Source: an uncultured Clostridia bacterium (lineage in GTDB: Bacteria > Bacillota > Clostridia > Christensenellales > Borkfalkiaceae). Taken from it: a stretch of 8,064 bases of DNA. A program made the position numbers and the translations under genes. Location: the NCBI GenBank assembly GCA_947629605.1, contig CANREK010000051.1, positions 1 to 8,064 on the forward strand. Direction: 5' to 3'. Under the pieces are notes generated by a model. That model had not been told where the DNA came from. It searched no databases and saw nothing but the letters and a program-made list of their open reading frames with translations. Positions 1 through 6,285 of the stretch are shown in pieces (within the stretch, counting starts at the first letter, position 1; the number at the start of each line of letters is the position of its first letter).

Positions 1-2
1 TC

Positions 3-626
3 CTCGTGACCCATTCCCACATGGACCACTTCTACGCGCACGACTTCATTCTCCGCGGCTACAAATACGCCGCCGACATGTCGGAGCCCGTGCTTCAAAT
101 CTACGGCAATCAAGAGGTCATGGAAGTCTTTCGGGAATGCACCGCACGGGAGATGAAGCCCGAGGTCATGGAGCACATCGAACTCATCCCCGTCGGCGCC
201 TTTGAGGAGTTCTCCTTCGGGGCGTACAGAGTCTATTCTCTCCTCGCACAGCACTCCTCCGAGGAGCCTCTTCTCTATCTCATCGAAAAGGAGGGGCGGC
301 GCATCCTGCATCTCACCGATACGGGCCGCCTTCCCGAGAGCTCCTTGCAGTATCTTACGGAGATCGGCGGTGCGCCCGTCGACCTCATCACCTTTGACTG
401 CACGTTTTTGTATGGGAAAACGGACCCCTCCGCCCGCCACATGGGCCTCGACGGGAACATGCGGGTGCTGTCTCAGCTCATCGGGATTGGCCTTGCGGAT
501 GAACACACCAAAAAGGTCATCACCCACTTTTCGCACAACGCCCGCCCGACATCGGATCTCCTTGCCCGTGCCGAGAGGGAATACGGCGTTCTCGCCGCCT
601 ACGACGGCATGGAGATCGAGATTTAA
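3..626 (+). CDS. MBL-fold metallo-hydrolase, PhnP-like (5' partial)
   Basis: This is the C-terminal part of a metallo-beta-lactamase-fold hydrolase; the reading frame is open to the left edge, so the true start lies outside the window. The visible part opens with the metal-binding signature THSHMDHF (the HxHxDH motif, bases 9-32). Later come a TDTG segment, which carries the usual bridging aspartate, and a HFSHN segment near the end that fits the last metal-ligand histidine. These features and the overall pattern resemble the PhnP/YycJ-type phosphodiesterase branch, whose members hydrolyse cyclic phosphate or nucleic-acid phosphodiesters with two metal ions; the actual substrate cannot be read from the sequence. 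The stop is followed after 20 bases by the patatin gene, so the two are probably co-transcribed. The fold assignment is firm and the subfamily tentative. Confidence 0.85.
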   Translation, partial: LVTHSHMDHFYAHDFILRGYKYAADMSEPVLQIYGNQEVMEVFRECTAREMKPEVMEHIELIPVGAFEEFSFGAYRVYSLLAQHSSEEPLLYLIEKEGRRILHLTDTGRLPESSLQYLTEIGGAPVDLITFDCTFLYGKTDPSARHMGLDGNMRVLSQLIGIGLADEHTKKVITHFSHNARPTSDLLARAEREYGVLAAYDGMEIEI

Positions 627-646
627 GCAATCATCACGGAACCACT

Positions 647-1489
647 ATGGGATTATTCTCTCGTCTTAGATCACTGCTAAGAAAAAGACCGAAGATCAAA
701 CTCGGGCTCGCCCTCGGAAGCGGGGGAGCCAAGGGAATGGCGCACATCGGCGCTCTCAAGGCGTTTGAAGAGGCGGGCCTTTCCTTTTGTGTGGTGACGG
801 GCGCCTCCATCGGCGGCATCGTCGGCGCACTCTATGCCAAGGGATATTCCGCGGCGGATATGGTCGGCATCATCGAAAATGTCAACCGCAAGGAGTTTTC
901 CAAGAACTTAAAACCCTTTTCGGACATGTCCTTCATCGAGAGCTTCCTCGAAAACTATCTCGAAGGGGACTTTTCCACGCTGCCCATGCCCTTTGCCGTC
1001 GCCGTCACGGACGGCGTGACAAACAAGAGCAAGCTCCTGAAAGAAGGGAAACTTGCGCGGGCGCTCACGGCCTCTGCGGCCATTCCGCCCTTTTTCCGCG
1101 GCGTGGAGATCGGCAGTGAAAAATACTACGACGGGGCGTTTTCCGACGCCATTCCCGCCGACTACTGCAAGGAACTCGGTGCGGACTTCGTCGTCGGCGT
1201 CGACCTCTCCGCCTACAATCGGCCCGAGGAGGAAAAGAGTACCTTCTCCCGCCTCTTGGGCTCGGCGATCACGGCCATCACGCCCGTCAAATATCTCGAC
1301 AATGCCAAGACGCGCGGCTATGCGGCCGCCGACGTCATGATCCGCCCGAACCTTTCGGCCTACAAGGCGACGAGCATCGACCGCGTCTCCATGGATGAGA
1401 TGTACGAAGTGGGGTACGAGGCCGCAAAAGTTCAGATCGAGGAGATCAAGCAAAAAATTTCCGCATGGGAAAAGGAGCACAGACGATGA
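647..1489 (+). CDS. Patatin-like phospholipase (RssA/YchK-type)
   Basis: A 280-residue patatin-family serine hydrolase. Members cleave acyl ester bonds of phospholipids with a Ser-Asp dyad. The oxyanion-hole glycine-rich loop GSGGAKG is at residues 24-30, the nucleophile elbow GASIGG places the catalytic Ser at 54, and the DGA motif places the catalytic Asp at 162. The small bacterial RssA/YchK-like proteins have about this size and architecture. There is no signal peptide or transmembrane segment; residues 6-18 are strongly basic (RLRSLLRKRPKIK), which could favour binding to the inner face of the membrane (inference). The ATG at 647 is the first good start after the MBL gene and has only a weak upstream purine stretch. 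Its stop overlaps the aroC start as ATGA (1486-1489), tying a lipid hydrolase to the shikimate operon. The physiological substrate is unknown. Confidence 0.88.
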   Translation: MGLFSRLRSLLRKRPKIKLGLALGSGGAKGMAHIGALKAFEEAGLSFCVVTGASIGGIVGALYAKGYSAADMVGIIENVNRKEFSKNLKPFSDMSFIESFLENYLEGDFSTLPMPFAVAVTDGVTNKSKLLKEGKLARALTASAAIPPFFRGVEIGSEKYYDGAFSDAIPADYCKELGADFVVGVDLSAYNRPEEEKSTFSRLLGSAITAITPVKYLDNAKTRGYAAADVMIRPNLSAYKATSIDRVSMDEMYEVGYEAAKVQIEEIKQKISAWEKEHRR

Positions 1490-2649
1490 TTCGGTTGACT
1501 ACGGCGGGGGAATCGCACGGGAAGGGTCTCTTCGCCATTCTCGAAGGGGTCCCCGCAGGCTTAAAATTGGATATCGGCGCGATCGACGCCCGCCTTGCCC
1601 TTCGTCAGAGCGGTTACGGCCGCGGCGCGAGGCAGAAGATCGAGAGCGATCGGGTGGAAATTTTATCGGGCGTCAGAGACCGCGTCACGCTCGGCAGTCC
1701 CATCACGCTCGCCGTCTGGAACCATGACTACGAGAATTGGAAGGATGTCATGGCGCCCGAGGGATGCGACACCGCACAGCGTCGGCTCACCAAGGTCCGC
1801 CCGGGGCACGCCGACCTTGCGGGAATGCTCAAATTCGGGCAGGATGACGCCCGCAACATCTTGGAACGCGCCTCCGCGCGGGAGACCGCCGTGCGCGTCG
1901 CGGCGGGGGAGATCTGCCGTCAATTTTTGTCCGAGCTCGGCATCTCTGCCGCGGGGTATGTGAGGAGCATCGGCACCGTCTCCGACGAAAAATCTTACAC
2001 TTATAGCGCGATTTACGGGCATCGGTCCCTTCTCGGCATGATGGATCCGACCCTCGAAGAGGAGGCCAAATGCCTCATCGACGAGGCCAAAAATAATGGG
2101 GATTCCCTCGGCGGGATCATAGAGCTCCGCGTGCACGGACTCAAAAGCGGCTACGGAAGTCCCATGACTTACGGCGAAAAACTCGACGCGCGGCTCGCCT
2201 GTGCCCTCATGAGCGTACAGGCCGTAAAAGGGGTGGAAGTGGGGCTCGGCTTTGAGGCCGCCCGCCGCTTCGGCTCCGCCGTGCACGACGAAATTTTGCC
2301 CCCTCCCGAGGAGGGGGATAAGGGGGTGGGCAACGATTCTTTCCACGCCTTCATTCGCCGCACCAACAACGCCGGCGGCATCGAGGGGGGCATGTCGAAT
2401 GGCGAAGAGCTCGTTCTCCGCGCGGCGATGAAACCCATTCCCACGCTCATGAAGGGGCTCCAAACGGTCGACACGGACACGATGCAGCCCGCGCTCTCCG
2501 CCCCCGAGCGCAGCGACGTCTGCGCCATTCTCGCCTGTGAAGTGGTCTGCGAGGCGGCGCTTGTCACAGAGCTATCTAAGGTCGTCTCCGAGCGCCTCGG
2601 CGGCGACACGATGGAAGAGGTCATTCGGCGCAACGGAGCACTCCGATGA
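1486..2649 (+). CDS. aroC: Chorismate synthase
   Basis: Catalyses the last shikimate-pathway step, the FMN-dependent 1,4-elimination of phosphate from EPSP to give chorismate. The 387-residue product begins MIRLTTAGESHGKG. The two conserved catalytic histidines are H11 (GESHG) and H108 (RPGHADLAG), and the family signature RNILERASARETA follows. RRTNNAGGIEGGMSNGE matches the usual flavin/substrate-binding C-terminal region. The ATG at 1486 is chosen because AAAGGAG lies 8 bases upstream (1471-1477) and homologues start at this point; an in-frame ATG at 1465 would precede that site. It overlaps the patatin stop by 4 bases and aroB by 4 bases. Oddity: residues 272-283 (PPPEEGDKGVGN), between DEI and RRTN, look like extra sequence encoded by a GC-rich palindrome (see the separate entry). 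All catalytic motifs remain intact, so it is probably functional. Confidence 0.97.
   Translation: MIRLTTAGESHGKGLFAILEGVPAGLKLDIGAIDARLALRQSGYGRGARQKIESDRVEILSGVRDRVTLGSPITLAVWNHDYENWKDVMAPEGCDTAQRRLTKVRPGHADLAGMLKFGQDDARNILERASARETAVRVAAGEICRQFLSELGISAAGYVRSIGTVSDEKSYTYSAIYGHRSLLGMMDPTLEEEAKCLIDEAKNNGDSLGGIIELRVHGLKSGYGSPMTYGEKLDARLACALMSVQAVKGVEVGLGFEAARRFGSAVHDEILPPPEEGDKGVGNDSFHAFIRRTNNAGGIEGGMSNGEELVLRAAMKPIPTLMKGLQTVDTDTMQPALSAPERSDVCAILACEVVCEAALVTELSKVVSERLGGDTMEEVIRRNGALR
2299..2330 (+). repeat. GC-rich palindromic insert inside aroC
   Basis: A perfect 8-bp inverted repeat, CCCCCTCC (2299-2306) and GGAGGGGG (2310-2317), is separated by the 3-base loop CGA and followed by a second G-rich stretch, AGGGGGTGGG (2321-2330). 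It lies in frame within aroC and encodes Pro-Pro-Pro-Glu-Glu-Gly-Asp-Lys-Gly-Val-Gly. Its base composition differs from the flanking codons, and the corresponding loop in typical chorismate synthases is about ten residues shorter as I remember it. I therefore read it as a possible interspersed palindromic repeat inserted into a tolerant loop. The hairpin itself is directly visible; the mobile or repeat nature is inference, since only one copy is in this window. Confidence 0.5.
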
Positions 2650-3707
2650 GGACATTTCACATCAAACTCAAAGGCGGGGCGCAGAAGAGTACCATCGTCT
2701 GCCGCAAGGATGTCCTCGCCAAACAGCTCAAAGGCGACCTCTCTTGGCTGAATGCGGGCGGGGCGCTCATTTTCACCGATTCCAACGTCTATGCCCTCTA
2801 TCAGAGGCAAATAAAGAAGCTCTCACTGCCCGTCTTTGTCATGGCGGCGGGGGAAGAGCACAAGACGGAGGAGACCCTCTTTGCCCTCCTCAAAGAGATG
2901 GCGGAAGTCGGCCTTCGCCGCACCTCCACGCTCATCGCCCTCGGCGGCGGCGTTGTGGGGGACATCGGCGGCCTCGCGGCGAGCCTCTATATGCGCGGCA
3001 TCGCCTGCATTCAGGTCCCGACGACATTGCTTGCACAGGTCGACAGCTCCGTCGGCGGTAAGACGGCCATCGATTTTTGCGGGGTGAAGAACCTCATCGG
3101 CGCCTTTCATCAACCCGTCTACGTCTACGCCGACCCGACCTTTTTCAAGACCCTTCCCGCGCGGGAGCTCCGTTGCGGCTTGGGGGAGATCATAAAGCAC
3201 GCCGCCCTCAACGCCGAACTCTTTGACAAACTTTCGGCGCAGGACGACCTCTTCGATATGGACTTTCTCGCCCGCATCGTGCCCGACAACATTCAAATCA
3301 AGGCCGACGTCGTCGAAAAGGACCCCACCGAACGGGGGCTCCGCCGCTGTCTCAACCTCGGGCATACGACGGGGCATGCGATCGAACTCACCCAAAACGA
3401 CCTCTCCCACGGCGAATGTGTCCTCTTGGGCCTTCTCTATGAATCCCGCATCGCCGCGCGGCATCTCCAAACGGATGGGGCATACCTTGCCGCGCTCTCC
3501 GCACTCATCAAGAGGGTGCTCATCTGCGACGGAAAGAGCATCGACATCGAGCGGGCGGCGCATCTTGCCCTGCTCGACAAAAAGAACACAAAGCAGGACA
3601 CCGTCACGCTGTCCGTGCCCACAAAAAAGGGCGAATTTGCCTTTTTGGAACTTGACTACGCGGACTATGTGCGCGACCTCAAAGAGATACGGGAGGAGCT
3701 ATGCTGA
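2646..3707 (+). CDS. aroB: 3-dehydroquinate synthase
   Basis: Converts DAHP to 3-dehydroquinate, the second shikimate-pathway step, using NAD+ and a divalent metal. The 353 residues match the usual length of bacterial single-domain AroB. Visible motifs in order are the NAD-binding GGGVVGDIGG, the phosphate/substrate segment QVPTTLLAQVDSSVGGKTA, NLIGAFHQP, the metal-ligand glutamate in GLGEIIKHA, then the ligand histidines in LNLGHTTGHAIE and LSHGE. The ATG at 2646 overlaps the aroC stop as ATGA and has GGAG at 2635-2638, 7 bases upstream. The end overlaps aroE by 7 bases. All active-site motifs are present; I see no truncation. Confidence 0.97.
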   Translation: MRTFHIKLKGGAQKSTIVCRKDVLAKQLKGDLSWLNAGGALIFTDSNVYALYQRQIKKLSLPVFVMAAGEEHKTEETLFALLKEMAEVGLRRTSTLIALGGGVVGDIGGLAASLYMRGIACIQVPTTLLAQVDSSVGGKTAIDFCGVKNLIGAFHQPVYVYADPTFFKTLPARELRCGLGEIIKHAALNAELFDKLSAQDDLFDMDFLARIVPDNIQIKADVVEKDPTERGLRRCLNLGHTTGHAIELTQNDLSHGECVLLGLLYESRIAARHLQTDGAYLAALSALIKRVLICDGKSIDIERAAHLALLDKKNTKQDTVTLSVPTKKGEFAFLELDYADYVRDLKEIREELC

Positions 3708-4528
3708 AACTTGCAGTCATCGGCAAGGATGTTTCTCAGTCGGACAGTCCCGCCATTCACAACTTCATCCTGCGCCGCTTTGCGGAGCAATGCACCTACG
3801 AAAAGGTCAGTATTCCGCCCGAAAAGTTCTCATGTTTTGCCGAAGAGCTCTTCTCACGCTACGACGGCTTCAACGTCACCATTCCCTTCAAGGGGGAGAT
3901 CATCAAGTATTTGCAGTCGCTCGAAGGGGACGCCAAGTCCTTCGGCGCCGTCAACACCGTCGTCGCCAAGGGGCGGCGCGGCTTCAACACGGACGGCTAC
4001 GGCTTCATGCTCATGCTCGAAAATGCGGGACTGGACGTCAGGAATCAATCCGTGCTCGTGCTCGGCGCGGGAGGCGCGGGGAGGAGCTGTATCAAAAAGC
4101 TCACCGAGGCGGGCGCCGACGTCTATGCCTATGAGCGGGACGAGGCTCGGCTCCTCTCCGTCTACGGGGAATTCGGCGGCTTCACCCCCTTAAACATTGT
4201 GCCGCTTCGCCCCTTTGACATCATTCTGAACTGCACGGGCGTCGGCATGCATTCTACGGTCGGCATGCTGCCGTCGGTCGCCTTTGACATGGGCGTCGGC
4301 ACCGTCGAGCCTCTTTTGAGAGAGTGCGGCGCGGCGGTCGACCTCATCTATGTGCCGAAGCAGTCGGAATTTCTCCGCGTTGCAAGGGATCACGGAAAAT
4401 TCACCCTCAACGGCGCGGCGATGCTCTTCTATCAGGCATACTTAGCCGATTGCATCTATTTGGGAAGGACTTCCGACAGCGAGGAAGCCAAACAATTCTG
4501 GAAAGAATACAGCGAGGTATCATCATGA
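3701..4528 (+). CDS. aroE: Shikimate dehydrogenase
   Basis: Reduces 3-dehydroshikimate to shikimate with NADPH. The product is 275 residues, normal for AroE. The substrate-binding SDSPAIHN is near the N-terminus. The catalytic lysine is in FNVTIPFKGEI, GAVNTVV follows, and the catalytic aspartate is in FNTDGYGF. The Rossmann nucleotide loop is GAGGAGRS, and the conserved glutamine near the C-terminus is in MLFYQAY. Two family signatures are slightly altered: the usual N-x-T-P-x-G-M motif reads NCTGVGM, and the first motif has VSQSDSP where a His-Ser is more usual. This suggests a divergent AroE rather than a different enzyme; quinate/shikimate dehydrogenase activity cannot be excluded, but the operon argues for biosynthesis. 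A strong GGAGGAG (3692-3698) lies directly before the start, inside the end of aroB. Confidence 0.94.
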   Translation: MLKLAVIGKDVSQSDSPAIHNFILRRFAEQCTYEKVSIPPEKFSCFAEELFSRYDGFNVTIPFKGEIIKYLQSLEGDAKSFGAVNTVVAKGRRGFNTDGYGFMLMLENAGLDVRNQSVLVLGAGGAGRSCIKKLTEAGADVYAYERDEARLLSVYGEFGGFTPLNIVPLRPFDIILNCTGVGMHSTVGMLPSVAFDMGVGTVEPLLRECGAAVDLIYVPKQSEFLRVARDHGKFTLNGAAMLFYQAYLADCIYLGRTSDSEEAKQFWKEYSEVSS

Positions 4529-4947
4529 AACTTTTGGTGCTCAACGGCGTCAATCTCAATCTCACGGGCAAACGGGAACAGGGCGTCTACGGCGGTGAAA
4601 CGCTCGAAGAGATCAACAGGGAGCTCGAAGCCTTCGTCGAGGGCAAGGGGCACTCCGTCGATTTCGTGCAGAGCAATTTCGAAGGGGAGATCTGCACGCA
4701 GATCCAGCGCGCAGAAGGGGTGTACGACGGCATCGTGCTCAACGCCGGCGCCTTCACCCATTACAGCTACGCCATCCGCGACGCCATCGCAAGCGTCTCC
4801 GTTCCCGTCGTCGAGGTCCACATGTCCAACGTGCAGGCACGGGAGGAATTCCGCCACAAGTCTGTCTTCACCGAGGTCTGCAAGGGAGAGATCTTGGGCT
4901 TCGGCAAATACAGCTATATCTTGGCATTGGAGAGCTTTTTGTTATGA
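4525..4947 (+). CDS. aroQ: 3-dehydroquinate dehydratase, type II
   Basis: Dehydrates 3-dehydroquinate to 3-dehydroshikimate by the trans, enolate-type mechanism of the dodecameric type II enzymes. The 140 residues fit the family. Counting from the ATG at 4525, all residues known to matter in the Mycobacterium tuberculosis enzyme are found at a constant offset of two: Arg17, Tyr22, Asn73, His79, Glu97, His99 and Arg110. Several otherwise well-conserved neighbours are changed: NGPNLN reads NGVNLN, the REP near the lid reads REQ, QSNHEG reads QSNFEG, NPGA reads NAGA and the IHAR stretch reads VQAR. It is thus a divergent but probably active AroQ. Its start overlaps the aroE stop as ATGA with GAGG 7 bases upstream (4514-4517); its stop overlaps the aroK start the same way. 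A longer frame beginning at 4324 is only aroE coding sequence read in another frame. Confidence 0.94.
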   Translation: MKLLVLNGVNLNLTGKREQGVYGGETLEEINRELEAFVEGKGHSVDFVQSNFEGEICTQIQRAEGVYDGIVLNAGAFTHYSYAIRDAIASVSVPVVEVHMSNVQAREEFRHKSVFTEVCKGEILGFGKYSYILALESFLL

Positions 4948-5450
4948 ATATCGTACTCTGCGGCATGATGGGGGTCGGCAAGTCCAGCGTGGGCATCAAG
5001 ATCGCCGAAAAGACGGGCAGACGGTGGTATGACACCGACATCGTCATCTCCGACCGCCACGGCACCATCGCCGATATCTTCGAATACTACGGCGAAGCGC
5101 ACTTCCGCGCCCTCGAAACGGATGTCGTGCGGGAGCTTGCCGAGCTGGACGGGCTCGTCATCTCCACGGGCGGCGGCCTCGTTCTCAAATACGAGAACAA
5201 CGAACTCTTAAAGAGGAACGGCAAGATCTTCTTCATGCGGGCGAGCTTTGAGACGCTCCTCACCCGTGTCCGCGCCGACGAGACGCGGCCGCTCCTCAAA
5301 AACAACGGGCGCATCGCCGAAAAGCTCGGCGAGCTTCTCTCCGAGCGCACGCCCATCTACGAGGCGGTCGCAGATTACATCGTCGACACCGACAATAAGT
5401 CCGTCGAAGAGATCGCGGATGAGATCATCCGCCTTGCAAAGAAGTCATGA
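4944..5450 (+). CDS. aroK: Shikimate kinase
   Basis: Phosphorylates shikimate at the 3-hydroxyl using ATP. The 168-residue protein shows the P-loop GMMGVGKS at residues 7-14, the shikimate/Mg-binding DTD at 30-32, the substrate-binding FRALE segment, the STGGG glycine triplet, and RPLL in the lid region. This is the compact single-domain shikimate kinase of the NMP-kinase-like fold. The start overlaps the aroQ stop as ATGA (4944-4947). The nearest purine-rich site, GGAG (4929-4932), is about 11 bases upstream, longer than ideal, so translation probably relies on coupling to aroQ. The stop overlaps the following SDR gene by 4 bases. Confidence 0.96.
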   Translation: MNIVLCGMMGVGKSSVGIKIAEKTGRRWYDTDIVISDRHGTIADIFEYYGEAHFRALETDVVRELAELDGLVISTGGGLVLKYENNELLKRNGKIFFMRASFETLLTRVRADETRPLLKNNGRIAEKLGELLSERTPIYEAVADYIVDTDNKSVEEIADEIIRLAKKS

Positions 5451-6136
5451 GGGCGCTTGTCACGGGCGGGACGCGGGGGATCGGCCTCGCCGTCTGCCGC
5501 CTTTTATCGGAGCGGGGAGACAGTGTCATTGCGCTCTATTCCTCGGATGAGGCCGCGGCGGCACGGGCAAGAGCAGAGCTTCCCGCCGTGGAATTTCTGC
5601 GTGCCGATGTCAGCGATGAGGGGGCGGTGAGGGAGGTCTTTTCGAGATTTTCCTCTCTCGATTATCTCGTCAACAACGCAGGGGTCGCCCTCTATCGTCA
5701 AGTGCAGGACACGACATTTTCCGAGTGGGAGAAGGTCATGAACGTCAACGCGGGCGGGACTTTTCTTTGCTCCAAATACGCCGTCAAAAAGATGCTCGGC
5801 CGCGGCGGGGCCATCGTCAACATCTCCTCCGTCTGGGGAGTGGAAGGGGGCAGCTGCGAGAGTGCCTATTCGGCCTCCAAGGGGGCGGTCATCGCCTTCA
5901 CCAAGGCGCTTGCAAGGGAACTCGCTCCCTCGGATATCACCGTCAACTGCGTCGCCCCGGGCGTCATCGACACTGAAATGAATGCGCATCTGAGCGCGGA
6001 AGAGAGAAAAGCCCTCTCGGAAGAGATCCCGCTCGGGCGGTTCGGCACCGCGGAAGAGGTCGCCCGCGCCGTGCTTTTCCTTCTCGAAAACCGCTACATC
6101 ACGGGTCAGGTCTTGGGCGTCGACGGGGGATTTTGA
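5447..6136 (+). CDS. SDR-family oxidoreductase, FabG-like; candidate EF-P 5-aminopentanone reductase
   Basis: A 229-residue classical short-chain dehydrogenase/reductase. The cofactor loop TGGTRGIG is at residues 6-13, NNAG at 76-79, the active-site Asn at 101, Ser at 128, and Tyr141/Lys145 in the YSASK motif; the C-terminal GQVLGVDGG is typical. The family reduces carbonyls with NAD(P)H, and the TGGTRG loop fits NADPH. Automatic annotation would probably call it FabG, but no fatty-acid genes are nearby. The stretch around residues 126-141 (ISSVWG then GGSCESAY) and VAPGVIDTEMNAHL resemble, from memory, clostridial proteins annotated as elongation factor P 5-aminopentanone reductase (YmfI-like). 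That assignment is tentative. It is the last gene of the aro operon, joined to aroK by an ATGA overlap; there is no obvious ribosome site, so coupling is likely. Confidence 0.9.
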   Translation: MRALVTGGTRGIGLAVCRLLSERGDSVIALYSSDEAAAARARAELPAVEFLRADVSDEGAVREVFSRFSSLDYLVNNAGVALYRQVQDTTFSEWEKVMNVNAGGTFLCSKYAVKKMLGRGGAIVNISSVWGVEGGSCESAYSASKGAVIAFTKALARELAPSDITVNCVAPGVIDTEMNAHLSAEERKALSEEIPLGRFGTAEEVARAVLFLLENRYITGQVLGVDGGF

Positions 6137-6140
6137 AGTT

Positions 6141-6160
6141 GAGCGCGGTGTGCCGCGCTC
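6141..6160 (+). repeat. Perfect 8-bp hairpin just after the SDR stop
   Basis: GAGCGCGG (6141-6148) and CCGCGCTC (6153-6160) form a perfect inverted repeat around the loop TGTG, starting four bases after the SDR stop codon. The stem is very GC-rich and could act on the mRNA 3' end as a stabiliser or transcription pause. There is no T tract after it, so it is not a standard intrinsic terminator. It directly abuts the REP-like stem-loop that follows. Confidence 0.7.
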
Positions 6161-6188
6161 ATCCTGAGGGCGTAGCCCGAAGGATCCC
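6158..6188 (+). repeat. REP-like stem-loop, copy 1
   Basis: Within this unit, ATCCT (6161-6165) pairs with AGGAT (6181-6185). Next, GA faces GA (6166-6167 and 6179-6180), a tandem G-A mismatch. Then GGGC (6168-6171) pairs with GCCC (6175-6178) around the loop GTA. Outside the loop it is nearly identical to the reverse complement of copy 2 at 6218-6247. Similar sequences, a CATYCTGAG then CGAAGRATC pattern, recur between genes in many bacteria as I recall; that point is memory, not something seen here. Confidence 0.75.
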
Positions 6189-6217
6189 ATTGAACACACG
6201 GAGTCCGTAGGTTTGCA

Positions 6218-6247
6218 GGGATTCTTCGGCCGGAGCCTCAGAATGAG
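6218..6247 (-). repeat. REP-like stem-loop, copy 2 (inverted)
   Basis: Read on the minus strand this is the same unit as copy 1: ATTCT pairs with AGAAT, GA faces GA, and GGC pairs with GCC around a 4-base TCCG loop. The middle pair of the outer stem changes from C-G in copy 1 to T-A here, with both partners altered, so the stem is conserved by a compensatory change. The 29 bases between the copies (6189-6217) hold a short palindrome, ACGGAGTCCGT (6198-6208). The inverted pair resembles a BIME-type arrangement. Confidence 0.72.
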
Positions 6248-6285
6248 CCCCACCAAAATTACTATTTTGAAGCATTAGCATAGTA

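Noticed and set aside
1663..2463. Minus-strand open frame within aroC
   Set aside because: It is antisense to a complete, motif-bearing chorismate synthase, has no ribosome site or family motif, and is typical of a high-GC shadow frame.
2634..2645. Palindrome CGGAGCACTCCG covering the aroB ribosome site
   Set aside because: The 2-base centre is too small for a stable RNA hairpin, and the overlap with aroC codons makes it likely to be chance.
2823..3563. Minus-strand open frame within aroB
   Set aside because: It lies wholly opposite the conserved AroB core and has no recognisable motifs.
4324..4524. N-terminal extension of the aroQ frame giving a 207-residue product
   Set aside because: The extension is aroE coding sequence in another frame. 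Homologues start at the MKLLVLNG sequence, and a suitable GAGG lies before the ATG at 4525.
6158..6247. CRISPR repeats
   Set aside because: There are only two copies, in inverted rather than direct orientation, with no spacers of regular length and no cas genes.
5504..6256. Minus-strand open frame opposite the SDR gene, extending into the repeat region
   Set aside because: The SDR cofactor and Ser-Tyr-Lys motifs are clear on the + strand. The antisense product has no family features, and its start falls inside the REP-like repeat.
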